Assembly (NCBI GenBank): GCA_035535195.1
Contig: DATLQK010000007.1
Span: forward strand, 1-22,280
Direction of reading: 5' to 3'
Origin: JACDAN01 sp035535195
GTDB lineage: Bacteria; Actinomycetota; Thermoleophilia; Gaiellales; Gaiellaceae
DNA: 22,280 bases
Shown here piece after piece: positions 6,916 to 15,281 of the stretch; the stretch's first letter is position 1, and every line of letters begins with the position of its first letter. The notes under the pieces were generated by a model. The model saw only the letters and a program-made list of their open reading frames with translations. It had not been told where the DNA came from and did no database searches. Position numbers and translations under genes: made by a program.

Positions 6916-7401
6916 GTGAGCGTCTCGGCCTCGACCGCCGCGCTGATCGCGATCGCCGCCGCCGCGGCCGCAGTGGTCGCGCTCGGCATCGTCCTCTACC
7001 TCCTGCTCAAGCTGAGACGAGTACGGGAGGGGCAGCTGGTGCTGCTCGGAGGCGGGAAGTCGGACCTCGTCGACTTCGCCGTCTCGCTGCAGGCTCGGAT
7101 GGACGACCTCCACCGTGCGGTGGACGAGGTGGCGGCGGGGCTGGCCCGCGTCGACCGCAGGCTGGACGGCGCCGTCTCGAAGACGTCGATCGTCCGCTAC
7201 GACGCGTACGAGGGCGCCGGCGGCCACCAGTCCGCCTCGCTCGCGTTCCTCGACGCCGCGCGCTCGGGCGTCGTCTTCACCGCGATTCAGGGCCGAGACT
7301 ACGCCCGGATCTACGTGAAGGAGCTCGACCACGGCCGCGCCCCGGTAGCGCTCTCGCCGGAGGAGCAGGAAGCCGTCGAGCGCGCCATGGCCGCGGGCTA
7401 G
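6916..7401 (+). CDS. DUF4446 single-pass membrane protein
   Basis: A 161-residue protein with an N-terminal transmembrane helix (about 8-31) followed by basic LKLRRVR, a coiled-coil-like segment (about 52-86), and the DUF4446 core: SIVRYDAYEGAGGHQSASLAFLD (91-113), GVVFTAIQGRDYARIYVKEL (118-137) and LSPEE near the end. The family has no established function; in Firmicutes and Actinomycetota it is a conserved small membrane protein. I chose GTG 6916, with AGGA 9 bases upstream, so that the protein begins just before its helix. An in-frame ATG at 6874 would add 14 residues. It is followed by two hairpins and a convergent gene. Confidence 0.85.
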   Translation: MSVSASTAALIAIAAAAAAVVALGIVLYLLLKLRRVREGQLVLLGGGKSDLVDFAVSLQARMDDLHRAVDEVAAGLARVDRRLDGAVSKTSIVRYDAYEGAGGHQSASLAFLDAARSGVVFTAIQGRDYARIYVKELDHGRAPVALSPEEQEAVERAMAAG

Positions 7402-7408
7402 AGCGCCG

Positions 7409-7431
7409 CGGAGCGGGCTCTGCCCGCTCCG
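7409..7431. terminator. Hairpin terminator candidate after the DUF4446 gene
   Basis: A perfect 10-bp GC-rich stem, CGGAGCGGGC / GCCCGCTCCG, with a TCT loop, starts 8 bases after the DUF4446 stop. No T-run follows, so it would be a hairpin-only terminator of the kind proposed for high-GC bacteria. Confidence 0.6.
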
Positions 7432-7456
7432 TTCACGTCCCCCGGGGTCAAGCACC

Positions 7457-7484
7457 TCGGCGAAAGTCGTAAGACTTTCGCCGA
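7457..7484. terminator. Hairpin terminator candidate abutting the convergent gene's stop
   Basis: A perfect 12-bp stem TCGGCGAAAGTC / GACTTTCGCCGA with a four-base GTAA loop. It directly abuts the minus-strand stop codon at 7485-7487, so it would serve mainly the minus-strand gene, although it is symmetric. There is no T-run. On the plus strand the loop is of GNRA type. Confidence 0.65.
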
Positions 7485-8624
7485 CTACCCAGAGCCGGGG
7501 TAGCTGAAGATCACTGGGTACTCGGCGGTGTTGTTCTGGAGGTTCTTCTCGCCGGGCACCTCGTTGACCTCGACCTGCAGCGACGTCCGCTGCACGAACG
7601 GGACGTTGCCGATGTTCGAGAATGTGACCGTCTTCTGCTGACCAGGCTCCGTGAGGTCGACCGTCTGGCGCCGGACGATCGGCTCCGGGCTCTTCTGAAT
7701 CGTCAGCGTCACCTGGACGCCCGTTTCGGTCGAGTCGCCCGAGTTCTCGAAGGTGACCTGGAAGCTGAGGTCGGTCGTGGCGACGATCTCGTTCAGCTGG
7801 TCGGTGGAGAGGGTCGAGCCGCCGGCGACCTTGGTGGAAACGAGGTTGTGGCCGTGCGAGCCGGGTGAGGCGGTGCCTCCGCTCGAGGGCCCACCGCGGA
7901 CGCGGTTCCAGATATTCGCCATCGCCGTCGAGGTCGCGAGGTCGGCGTTCTGGACGAAGTTCGAGTCGGGCACCTGGACACCCTCGATGCTCTGACGCCT
8001 CAGCTCCTGGATCGCCGGATCCTTGAACTGGTCGTCCCAGACGACGTCGCTCGTGACGAGCCGCAATGCCTGCTCGGAGAGGAGGTCACCGGCCTGTGTC
8101 GCGTTCCGTGTCCGGCCTGAGAAGCCGTCTGCGAGCCCCCGGAGGCCGCTGACGCGGAACTGGAGCGACTCGATCAGGTGCGCGTGCTCGTCCCGGAGCG
8201 GCCCCGGCTCCTTGATCGCCTCGGCTGAATCCACCAGCTGCACCTGCTGCTGCGCGAGGCCGTCGAGGGTCCGCCGCAGCTCCGCCTGCTGGATGTCCGG
8301 CCGCGTCAGCGCCCGGTTCAGCCGGTTCCCGATCGCCTCCGACTCGTCGGCGATGCGGGAAACGTCGTCCATGTAGCCCTTGTACGTGTCCTTCTTGCCC
8401 TCGTCGCGGCAGCTCGAGACCCAGAACACGAGTAGCACGACGATGAGGATCGCCAAGCTGATCAGCCCGACGAGCCGCAGCAGCGGCGTCAGGCCCGACG
8501 GCGGTCCCGGAGGTCTCCGGCCACGCCGCGGCCCCCGTGGGGCCCGATCGACTCGGGTTGCCTCGGTGGTCGCCGGCTCCTCGAAGAAGTCGAACTCGAT
8601 CTCGCTGGTATCGCGCTCAGTCAT
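7485..8624 (-). CDS. Membrane-anchored protein with extracellular CARDB-like domain
   Basis: A 379-residue protein. Residues 1-46 are a cytoplasmic acidic then Arg/Pro-rich tail; 47-70 is a transmembrane helix ending in FWVSSC; 78-190 is an alpha-helical, probably coiled-coil stalk; 220-270 is a Gly/Ser-rich linker; 283-375 is a beta-sandwich resembling CARDB/Ig-like adhesion modules (LSFQVTFENSGDSTE, then KTVTFSNIG and LQNNTAEYPV). I do not recognise a named family. The start ATG 8624 was chosen because longer forms would run through the divergent kinase gene. Its position back-to-back with a Ser/Thr kinase suggests a cell-envelope role, and its cytoplasmic tail contains several Thr/Ser that could be kinase targets (inference). 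Confidence 0.8.
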   Translation of the reverse strand: MTERDTSEIEFDFFEEPATTEATRVDRAPRGPRRGRRPPGPPSGLTPLLRLVGLISLAILIVVLLVFWVSSCRDEGKKDTYKGYMDDVSRIADESEAIGNRLNRALTRPDIQQAELRRTLDGLAQQQVQLVDSAEAIKEPGPLRDEHAHLIESLQFRVSGLRGLADGFSGRTRNATQAGDLLSEQALRLVTSDVVWDDQFKDPAIQELRRQSIEGVQVPDSNFVQNADLATSTAMANIWNRVRGGPSSGGTASPGSHGHNLVSTKVAGGSTLSTDQLNEIVATTDLSFQVTFENSGDSTETGVQVTLTIQKSPEPIVRRQTVDLTEPGQQKTVTFSNIGNVPFVQRTSLQVEVNEVPGEKNLQNNTAEYPVIFSYPGSG

Positions 8625-8729
8625 CGCGCCCGTGCCGCTTGGCCACTGTATCGGCTCCATCGGCGCGTACCGGGTCCGAACCCGCACCGGTAGAGGACTT
8701 CCCGGGGCAGCGCCTAACCCGAAGCCCAC
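8625..8729. promoter_or_regulatory. Divergent promoter region, CARDB-like protein / polytopic kinase
   Basis: A 105-base gap between the two start codons. The minus-strand hexamer TACAGT (8645-8650) lies 20 bases before the CARDB-like gene's ATG and is a good -10 candidate without an obvious -35. For the kinase no clear hexamer or Shine-Dalgarno stands out. Confidence 0.4.
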
Positions 8730-10343
8730 ATGACGACAGCGGTTGCGACTTTGTCGGCCAGTGAGCTCGTGCTCGGCCGGTATCGCCCTTTGCGGCCGCT
8801 CGGCAGCGGCGGCTCGGGGTCGGTCTGGCTCGCTCGCGACGAGACCAACGGTCTCGACGTCGCGCTGAAGATCGTGGCGCGGGACGGAAAGGCCGGCACG
8901 CGGGCGGAGCGCGAGGCCGAGGCGGCCGCGCGGCTCCGGCATCCGAGGTGCCTGCGCGCCTACGACTTCGCGGGCGATGACCGGAACGTCTACATCGCGT
9001 ACGAGTACGTCCCGGGCCAGACCATGCGCGACCGGCTGCGTGCGAACGAGCTCGGCGACCGCGGCGCCGTCGAGGTCGCGGCGCAGATCCTCGAGGGGCT
9101 GGCTCACGCCCACGCGAACGGGATCGTCCATCGGGACGTCAAGCCGACGAACGTCCTGGTCGCGGACGGGCCCGAGATCCAGGTGCGCCTGCTCGACTTC
9201 GGCCTGGCGCAGTTCGCCGAGGCGGAGACCTTGACCGCTGCCGGCGACGTGCCCGGGACGCTCGCGTACATCTCGCCGGAGCGCCTGCTCGGTGAGGAGG
9301 CGTCGTTCGCCGCCGACATCTGGGCCGTCGGCGTGCTGCTCTGGGAGGCCCTTGTCGGGTACCACCCGTTCTGGTCCTCGTCGCCGATCGAGACGGCGCG
9401 CCGCATCGAGGCCGGGGCGCCGCCGCTCGAGTCGCTGAGGCCAGACCTGCCGAGGGCGCTCGTCGACGCCGTCAACCGCGCCACCAGGCTCGATCCTTCG
9501 CGCCGTCCTACCGCGCTCCAGCTGGCCCAGCGGCTTCGCGACGCCTCGACCGAGCGGCGGGGCCGCCGCACCGGCGGCCGGGCGCTGCCGAGCATCCCGG
9601 CTCCTCCGATCCAGCGGCTCGTCGCGGGAACCGCCGCGACCGCGTACACCGCCGCAGTTGGGCTGCTCCTGCCCTTCTATCCCCCGGGCTGGGGGTGGGG
9701 CCTCGCGGCGATCGCGGCAGCGCTCACCGCTGTTCGCGCCCGGCTCGGGCTCGCGTTCGCGCTCTCGACCGCGATCCTGCCACTTGGGAACGCCTCGTTC
9801 GGCGTGGCGGTCGCGTACACGCTGGCAGCGGCCGCCTGGCTCGTCGCCACCTGGCGGCGCCCGGAGGAGGGACTGCTCGCGGCGGTCGGGCCGGTCCTCG
9901 CCTCCGTCGGTGCGCTCGCGCTCGCGCCGCTGGCGGTGCTCTACGTGCGTGGCGCGGTCTGGCGCGGCGTGCACACGGCGCTCGCGGTCGTGCTGGCAGC
10001 GCTCGTGGCCGGCATCGCCGGCTCCGACCTCCCGCTGAGTGCCCGTGGGACGACGCCGCTGGGCCTGGAAGGAAGCGATGATGTAGGTGCCGTCCTGACC
10101 GCGCTCGGCCGTGGTCTCCTCGCCCGGCCGGAGGTGCCCCTGGCGGCCGTGGTGCTCGGTCTCGTCGCCGCGGTACTCCCGCTTGCCGCCGCCAGGACGC
10201 TTTGGGCCCTGGCGGGACTCGGAGCGGCCGCGCTCGGTGCGCTCCTGCTCCCTGTGGCGGCGGTCCACGCGTTGCCTGTCGTGACCGGAATCTGGCTCTG
10301 TTGCGCGGTCGTGGGCGTCAGAGCGGTGGTAACCGGCCGCTAA
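8730..10343 (+). CDS. Ser/Thr protein kinase with polytopic membrane C-terminus
   Basis: A 537-residue Hanks-type kinase. The catalytic domain (about 17-272) has the Gly-loop GSGGSG (25-30), catalytic Lys47 in VALK, HRDVKPTN (134-141), DFG at 156-158, PGTLAYISPE as the P+1/APE segment, and DIWAVGVLLWE. After a short Arg-rich linker (276-284), residues about 296-537 are almost entirely hydrophobic, with several likely membrane helices separated by Arg-rich turns; no PASTA or other extracellular sensor is present. This differs from the single-pass kinases later in the window. It lies directly upstream of fhaA and divergent from the CARDB-like gene. Its signal may be sensed within the membrane; the substrate is unknown, with the nearby FHA proteins as candidates. 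Confidence 0.9.
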   Translation: MTTAVATLSASELVLGRYRPLRPLGSGGSGSVWLARDETNGLDVALKIVARDGKAGTRAEREAEAAARLRHPRCLRAYDFAGDDRNVYIAYEYVPGQTMRDRLRANELGDRGAVEVAAQILEGLAHAHANGIVHRDVKPTNVLVADGPEIQVRLLDFGLAQFAEAETLTAAGDVPGTLAYISPERLLGEEASFAADIWAVGVLLWEALVGYHPFWSSSPIETARRIEAGAPPLESLRPDLPRALVDAVNRATRLDPSRRPTALQLAQRLRDASTERRGRRTGGRALPSIPAPPIQRLVAGTAATAYTAAVGLLLPFYPPGWGWGLAAIAAALTAVRARLGLAFALSTAILPLGNASFGVAVAYTLAAAAWLVATWRRPEEGLLAAVGPVLASVGALALAPLAVLYVRGAVWRGVHTALAVVLAALVAGIAGSDLPLSARGTTPLGLEGSDDVGAVLTALGRGLLARPEVPLAAVVLGLVAAVLPLAAARTLWALAGLGAAALGALLLPVAAVHALPVVTGIWLCCAVVGVRAVVTGR

Positions 10344-10346
10344 ACT
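10341..10346 (+). promoter_or_regulatory. Candidate -10 element for the fhaA operon
   Basis: TAAACT overlaps the stop codon of the polytopic kinase gene (TAA at 10341-10343) and lies 18 bases before the fhaA GTG. It matches TANNNT well, but no good -35 is seen. If active, it would let the fha-pstP-rodA-pbpA-pknB-ddl unit be transcribed apart from the kinase gene. Confidence 0.3.
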
Positions 10347-10364
10347 CGCCAGCGGGTCGGGCCT

Positions 10365-11129
10365 GTGCTGCGCAATATCGAGCAGAAGATCGAGTCCCTC
10401 TTCGAAGGCGCGTTCGGGCGCGCCTTCCGACGCAACGTGCAGCCGGTGGAGCTCGCCCGCAAGCTCGCGAAGGAGATGGACGACTACAAGATGGTCTCGG
10501 TCTCCCAGGTCTACGCGCCGAACGAGTACATCGTCTACCTGTCGCCCGGAGATCGAGTGCAGTTCGAGAGCTACGAGCAGGCGCTGGTCACGGAGCTCGA
10601 GCAGTACCTGAAGGAGCACAGCCGCCGCGAGGGCTACGTGCTCCTCTCCAAGCCCGACGTGTCGTTCGAGACCGACGAGGATCTCGAGGTCGGCCTGTTC
10701 GGGATCGCGAACCGCATGATCCAGCGGGACGCGATCGACCAGGAGCCGGAGCCGGCCCCAGAGCCCGGGGCGACCAGGATCTACAAGGCGGCGCCGGTGC
10801 AGACCGAGGCGGCCTCGGCCGCGGAGCTCGGCCTGGAGCCGGAGCCCGAGCCGCCACCGGCGGTCTACATCGGCAACCGGTCGCACGACCTGACCAAGCC
10901 GAAGATCGTGATCGGCCGCTCGAAGGAGTCCGACATCCGCGTCTCCGACCCGAACGTCTCGCGCCGCCATGCCGAGATCCGCCAGGAAGGCTCGAACTAC
11001 TGGATCGTCGACCTCGGCTCCACGAACGGGATCTCCGTCAACGGCCGCGCGTTGAAGCGGGCAAAGCTCGACGACGAGGACCGCATCACCCTCGGTTCGA
11101 CGGAGCTCGTCTTCAGGCGGTCGCGTTGA
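10365..11129 (+). CDS. fhaA: FhaA-type protein (DUF3662 plus FHA domain)
   Basis: A 254-residue cytoplasmic phosphothreonine-reading adaptor. Residues 1-120 are the DUF3662/FhaA N-terminal domain (IEQKIESLFEGAFGRAFRRNVQPVELA, then the VYAPNEYIVYLS core). Residues 125-165 are an acidic Glu/Pro/Ala linker. The C-terminal FHA domain (about 167-252) has the phosphopeptide-binding residues Arg185 (GRS), SRRH (199-202) and STNG (219-222). In mycobacteria FhaA binds phosphorylated MviN and restrains peptidoglycan synthesis. The start is GTG 10365, without a clear Shine-Dalgarno. The stop overlaps the fhaB start by 4 bases. It heads the envelope-signalling operon. Confidence 0.95.
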   Translation: MLRNIEQKIESLFEGAFGRAFRRNVQPVELARKLAKEMDDYKMVSVSQVYAPNEYIVYLSPGDRVQFESYEQALVTELEQYLKEHSRREGYVLLSKPDVSFETDEDLEVGLFGIANRMIQRDAIDQEPEPAPEPGATRIYKAAPVQTEAASAAELGLEPEPEPPPAVYIGNRSHDLTKPKIVIGRSKESDIRVSDPNVSRRHAEIRQEGSNYWIVDLGSTNGISVNGRALKRAKLDDEDRITLGSTELVFRRSR

Positions 11130-11605
11130 TCGTCGGCGCCGTCGAAGTCGAAGCGGTCCTGCTCGGCCTGAAGATCGCCTTCCTCGTGCTGCTCTACCTC
11201 TTCATCTGGCGGATCGTGCGGTCGGTGGCGAAGGATCTCCGGCTGCCGCAGGAGAGCTTCGTGCTCGGGCCGCAACAGGCGGCCGCTGCCGGCCTCGGCC
11301 GTTCCACCACAGGCATGCTCGTCGTGCTCTCGAGCCCCGCGCTCGACACGAATACCGAGCGCGAGCTCGACTCGACGCCGGTCACGATCGGGCGGGCGAA
11401 CGACAACGACCTCGCGATCGACGCGGACGAGTTCGCCTCCGTCCACCACGCCAAGATCGAGCCGCGCCGAGACGGCATCTGGTTGAGCGATCTGGATTCG
11501 ACAAACGGCACGTTCGTGAACGGCGTCAAGCTGACCCGCCCGCGCAAGCTCTCGCCCGGCGACGTGATCCGCGTCGGTGAGACCGACCTGAGGTACGACC
11601 TGTGA
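11126..11605 (+). CDS. fhaB: FhaB-type membrane-anchored FHA protein
   Basis: A 159-residue protein with an N-terminal transmembrane helix (about 12-34, ending in FIWRIVRS) and a C-terminal FHA domain (about 64-159): Arg90 in IGRANDND, SVHH (105-108) in place of the more usual SRxH-like tract, and DSTNGTFVNG (124-133). It matches the FhaB/FipA family, which recruits phosphorylated division proteins in mycobacteria. The start is TTG 11126, overlapping the fhaA stop as TTGA with AGGCGG upstream; no ATG or GTG lies before the helix in this frame. It is followed by the phosphatase gene with a GTGA overlap. Confidence 0.93.
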   Translation: MIVGAVEVEAVLLGLKIAFLVLLYLFIWRIVRSVAKDLRLPQESFVLGPQQAAAAGLGRSTTGMLVVLSSPALDTNTERELDSTPVTIGRANDNDLAIDADEFASVHHAKIEPRRDGIWLSDLDSTNGTFVNGVKLTRPRKLSPGDVIRVGETDLRYDL

Positions 11606-12534
11606 GAGTCGGCGCCAGCGCAGGCCTGTCGCATCCGGGGCGGAAGCGGCGGCACAACGAAGACTCGTACGTGATCGAACCGCCGCTGTTCGTGATCGCC
11701 GACGGTATGGGCGGCGCCAAGGCCGGGGAGGTCGCGTCGGGCCTCGCCGTGTCCGCCGTGGAGGCGGAGGAGCGCGACGGCGCGTCCGGTGAGCAGCGCG
11801 TGACGGCGCTGATCGAGGAGGCGAACCGGCGCGTGTACAGCCGCGCCACCGAGGACCGCGACGTCCACGGAATGGGGACGACGATGACGGTCGCTCTCGT
11901 CGAGGGCGATCACGTCGCGTTCGGCCACGTCGGGGATTCGCGCGCCTACCTGATCCGCGACGGGCAGCTCGACCAGCTCACCGACGACCATTCGCTCGTC
12001 GCGGAGCTCGTTCGCGGCGGGAAGCTGACGCCGGAGGAGGCCGAGGCTCACCCGCAGCGCTCGGTGATCACCCGCGCCCTCGGCACCGAGCCCGACATCG
12101 ACGTCGACACCTTCACCGTCGAGGCCGAGGCGGGCGACCTGTTCATGCTCTGCTCGGACGGCCTCACGACGATGGTCGACGACGAGGCGATCCTCGACGC
12201 CGTCGAGCAGCACCGGCCGGATCTCCGTGAGGCCGCGAAGGCGCTCGTGAGCGCGGCCAACCGCGGCGGCGGCGAGGACAACATCACCGTGATCTTCTTC
12301 GAGGTCGACGCCAGCTCCGAGGAGCCCTCCGAGCAGACCGAGGAGACGGCGGTGCACCCGGCGCTCGAGCAGGACGACGACACGATGGACGAGAGCCATG
12401 CCGTGCCCCCGGTGGACGTCGCGGAGCCGGAGCCCGAGCCCGGAAGGCGGGGGCGCCTGCTCCCGATCCTGGCCGCCTTTGCCGTCCTGCTGATCATCGC
12501 CGCGGCCGTGCTCTGGCTCCTAAACAACCTCTAG
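11602..12534 (+). CDS. pstP: PP2C-family Ser/Thr protein phosphatase
   Basis: A 310-residue PstP-type metal-dependent phosphatase that reverses kinase signalling. The catalytic domain (1-235) shows RHNEDS (17-22), ADGMGG (33-38), GMGTT (90-94), HVGDSRAY (109-116), SDGLT (185-189) and the final GGGEDN (222-227), giving the metal-binding Asp21, Asp34, Asp186 and Asp226. An acidic linker (236-280) leads to a single C-terminal membrane helix (about 284-307) and a very short tail; unlike mycobacterial PstP there is essentially no extracellular domain. The GTG start overlaps the fhaB stop. It is the only phosphatase in the window, facing three kinases. Confidence 0.96.
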   Translation: MRVGASAGLSHPGRKRRHNEDSYVIEPPLFVIADGMGGAKAGEVASGLAVSAVEAEERDGASGEQRVTALIEEANRRVYSRATEDRDVHGMGTTMTVALVEGDHVAFGHVGDSRAYLIRDGQLDQLTDDHSLVAELVRGGKLTPEEAEAHPQRSVITRALGTEPDIDVDTFTVEAEAGDLFMLCSDGLTTMVDDEAILDAVEQHRPDLREAAKALVSAANRGGGEDNITVIFFEVDASSEEPSEQTEETAVHPALEQDDDTMDESHAVPPVDVAEPEPEPGRRGRLLPILAAFAVLLIIAAAVLWLLNNL

Positions 12535-12537
12535 GCG

Positions 12538-13803
12538 ATGTCCCTCCGCAACAGAGAGCTCATGAGCCTGGTCGTCGTCGGGATGCTCGTCGGCTTCGGC
12601 TTCGCGAGCGTCTACATCGCGCGCCAGGAAGTGGTGAATTCCGCCTCGCTCTCCTACGGGCTCTTCTTCCTCGGGCTCTACCTGCTGGCGCACGTGATCG
12701 CGCGGATGACGGTGCCGGACGCCGACCCGTACCTGCTGCCGATGGCGGGCCTCATGACCGGGATCGGCCTGACCGAGATCTACCGCCTGGCCGAGACCGA
12801 CGCCTTCAGGCAGGGCCTCTGGATCGTGATCGGGCTCGGCGCGTTCGCCGCGACCCTCTTCCTGCTCCACGACGACTACCGGAAGCTCGAGAGCTACAAG
12901 TACCTGTGCGGGCTCGCGGCCGTCGCGTTGCTCGCCTTGCCGGCGCTGCCCGGGATCGGCGAGACCGTGAACGGCGCGCGGCTCTGGGTGCACGTCGGGC
13001 CGGTCCACTTCCAGCCCGGTGAGCTCGCGAAGATCCTCCTGATCGTCTTCCTCGCGGGGTACCTGCGGGAGAAACGCGAGGTGCTCGCGCAGTTCCGGCT
13101 CAAGGACCTCGGCCCGCTGCTGCTGATCTGGGGCGCCGCGATGGGCGTGCTCGTAATCACGAACGACCTCGGCGGCGGCCTCCTCTACTTCGGCGTCTTC
13201 CTGGCGATGCTCTACGTGGCCACGGCGCGATTCTCGTTCGTCGTCGCCGGCCTGGCGCTCTTCGTCGCCGGTGCGGCCGCCGTCTACTCGCTGTTCCCGC
13301 GGGTCGAGGAGCGGGTGCAGATCTGGCTCGACCCGTGGAGCGACGTCTACGGCCGCGGCTACCAGGCGGCCCAGTCCCTCTACTCGATCGCGAACGGCGG
13401 CTTCGGGGGCACGGGCCTCGGCAAGGGGATGTACACGGATGCCGATGGCCACCAGCTGATCCCCTACCTGAACACCGACTTCATCTACTCGGCCCTCGCG
13501 CAGGAGCTCGGCCTCGTCGGGATCTGCGGCTTCCTGCTCCTGTACATGCTCTTCGCCGCCCGCGGGTTCCGGATCGCCCTGCTCGCACAGGACGGCTTCT
13601 CGAAGCTGCTCGCGGTCGGGCTCACCTTCGCCTTCACGCTCCAGGCCTTCATCATCATCGGGGGCATCGTGCGGCTGATCCCGCTGACCGGGATCACGCT
13701 CCCCTTCGTCAGCTACGGCGGGTCGAGCATCGTCGCGAACTTCGTGCTGCTCGCCGGCCTGCTGCTCGTCTCCGACCGCGCCAATCGGGGGCTCGACCGG
13801 TGA
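12538..13803 (+). CDS. rodA: FtsW/RodA/SpoVE-family peptidoglycan glycosyltransferase
   Basis: A 421-residue polytopic SEDS protein that polymerises lipid II glycan strands in partnership with a class B PBP. Visible marks are the NGARLW loop (145-150), FQPGELAKI (158-166; usually FQPSE), the putative catalytic Asp210 in NDLGGG, and the C-terminal PFVSYGGSS. About ten membrane helices are apparent. It lies between the phosphatase (3-base gap) and its cognate PBP (4-base GTGA overlap), the mycobacterial rodA-pbpA order, so RodA is more likely than FtsW, though sequence alone does not settle it. Phospho-control by the linked kinase is likely by context. Confidence 0.94.
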   Translation: MSLRNRELMSLVVVGMLVGFGFASVYIARQEVVNSASLSYGLFFLGLYLLAHVIARMTVPDADPYLLPMAGLMTGIGLTEIYRLAETDAFRQGLWIVIGLGAFAATLFLLHDDYRKLESYKYLCGLAAVALLALPALPGIGETVNGARLWVHVGPVHFQPGELAKILLIVFLAGYLREKREVLAQFRLKDLGPLLLIWGAAMGVLVITNDLGGGLLYFGVFLAMLYVATARFSFVVAGLALFVAGAAAVYSLFPRVEERVQIWLDPWSDVYGRGYQAAQSLYSIANGGFGGTGLGKGMYTDADGHQLIPYLNTDFIYSALAQELGLVGICGFLLLYMLFAARGFRIALLAQDGFSKLLAVGLTFAFTLQAFIIIGGIVRLIPLTGITLPFVSYGGSSIVANFVLLAGLLLVSDRANRGLDR

Positions 13804-15278
13804 ACAACCAGATCTCGAGACTCGCCGTCGCCTCGCTCGTGCTCGTGATCGCGTTGATCGTCGGGACGACCTACTGGCAGGCCTGGGCCGCCCCGGGCCT
13901 CGCCGATCGGCGCGACAACGCGATCAAGGTGGTCGCGCAGTTCACGATCAAGCGCGGCGCCATCTTCGCCGCCGACGGCTCCGTGCTGGCGCGGAACCGA
14001 CCGAAGCGCGTCAACGGCCAGACGTTCTACTACCGCCGGTACCCCGGCCGCGGACGCTTCGCCCATCCGGTCGGGTACTCGACCCAGGCGCGGTCGCGCG
14101 CCGGGATCGAGGAGTCGCGGAACGACTACCTGACCGGGGCGAACACGAACCTGGCGACGCTGCTCGACACCACCCTCAATCGGATCCGCGGCGCGACGAT
14201 CAAGGGCAACGACCTGATGCTGACGCTGCGGCCGCGCGCCCAGAAGGTCGCGATGGAGGCGCTCGCCGGCCAGTGCGGCGCGGCGGTTGCGCTGGAGCCG
14301 AAGACCGGCAAGGTGTTGGTGATGGCGTCGAGCCCGAGCTACGACCCGAACCTGATCGAGAAGAACTTCAAGGCCGCGCAGCGGGCGCACGGCCCGTGCC
14401 CAGTGGCGCCGCTCCTGAACCGCGCCTCGGGCGGCCTCTTCATCCCGGGCTCGACCTTCAAGATCGTCACGGCCGCCGCCGCGCTCGACACGGGGACCTA
14501 CACGCCCGACTCGACCTTCAACGACCCGGGCTACTGCGTGGAATACGGCAAGCGGGTGAACAACTACGACACCTCCACGCCGTTCGGCACGATCAACTTC
14601 GGCCAGGCGTTCCAGCATTCGGTGAACTCGGCCTTCTGCGAGATGGGCAAGAAGCTGGGGCCCGAAAAGATCCTCGACTACGCCCGGCGCTTCGGCTTCT
14701 ACGAGCGGCCGCCGATCGACCTTCCCGACGGCGAGCGCGTGCCGAGCGGGCTCTACTCCAAGGGCCGGCCCCTGCCCCGCTCCGAGGAGCGCAGGGCCGA
14801 CCCGGGGCGCCTCGCATTCGGGCAGGAGCGGATGCTCGTGACGCCGCTCCAGATGGCGATGGTGGCCGGGGCGATTGCGAACAAGGGCGTCGTGATGAAG
14901 CCGTACCTCACCGACCGGGTGCGCAAGCCGGACAAGTCGATCCTCGTCAAGTTCAAGCCGGAGGAGCTCGATCGCGCGGTCAAGCCGCAGACCGCGGCCG
15001 AGATCTCCTCGATGATGGAGAGCGTCGTCTCGGGCGGCACGGGCACGGCCGGCGCCATCCCCAGCGTCCGCGTCGCGGGCAAGACGGGCACGGCCGAGAC
15101 CGGCGTCTCCGGGCGGAACACCACGTGGTTCGTCTCCTTCGCGCCGGTGGACAATCCGAAGGTCGCGATCGCGCTCGTGCTCCAGAACCAGAGCGGCACG
15201 GGCGGCAGCAACTCCGCGCCGCTCGTCAAACAGATCATGGAGGCCCTGCTGCGGTCTCCGTCGAACTCCAAGGGTTAG
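13800..15278 (+). CDS. pbpA: Class B penicillin-binding protein (transpeptidase)
   Basis: A 492-residue bitopic transpeptidase that cross-links peptidoglycan outside the membrane. An N-terminal anchor (about 7-27) is followed by a PBP dimerisation region (KRGAIFAADGSVLA, 51-64) and the transpeptidase domain. The catalytic triad motifs are S218TFK221 (in PGSTFK), S274VN276 and K428TG430 (in GKTGTAE). GAAVALEPKTGKVLVMAS (160-177) is the usual start of the catalytic domain. The GTG start overlaps the rodA stop, giving a coupled SEDS-PBP pair. It resembles mycobacterial PbpA in size and setting. pknB starts 3 bases downstream. Confidence 0.95.
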   Translation: MNNQISRLAVASLVLVIALIVGTTYWQAWAAPGLADRRDNAIKVVAQFTIKRGAIFAADGSVLARNRPKRVNGQTFYYRRYPGRGRFAHPVGYSTQARSRAGIEESRNDYLTGANTNLATLLDTTLNRIRGATIKGNDLMLTLRPRAQKVAMEALAGQCGAAVALEPKTGKVLVMASSPSYDPNLIEKNFKAAQRAHGPCPVAPLLNRASGGLFIPGSTFKIVTAAAALDTGTYTPDSTFNDPGYCVEYGKRVNNYDTSTPFGTINFGQAFQHSVNSAFCEMGKKLGPEKILDYARRFGFYERPPIDLPDGERVPSGLYSKGRPLPRSEERRADPGRLAFGQERMLVTPLQMAMVAGAIANKGVVMKPYLTDRVRKPDKSILVKFKPEELDRAVKPQTAAEISSMMESVVSGGTGTAGAIPSVRVAGKTGTAETGVSGRNTTWFVSFAPVDNPKVAIALVLQNQSGTGGSNSAPLVKQIMEALLRSPSNSKG

Positions 15279-15281
15279 GCG

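Noticed and set aside
6078..7472. 464-codon plus-strand open frame over the HNH gene and the DUF4446 gene
   Set aside because: It crosses the HNH gene antisense and the DUF4446 gene out of frame, and its composition is that of a shadow.
8625..10970. N-terminal extension of the CARDB-like gene to over 1100 residues
   Set aside because: The extension runs antisense through the whole polytopic kinase and fhaA, has low-complexity Arg/Asp/Gly composition, and is unnecessary because ATG 8624 gives a sensible domain layout.
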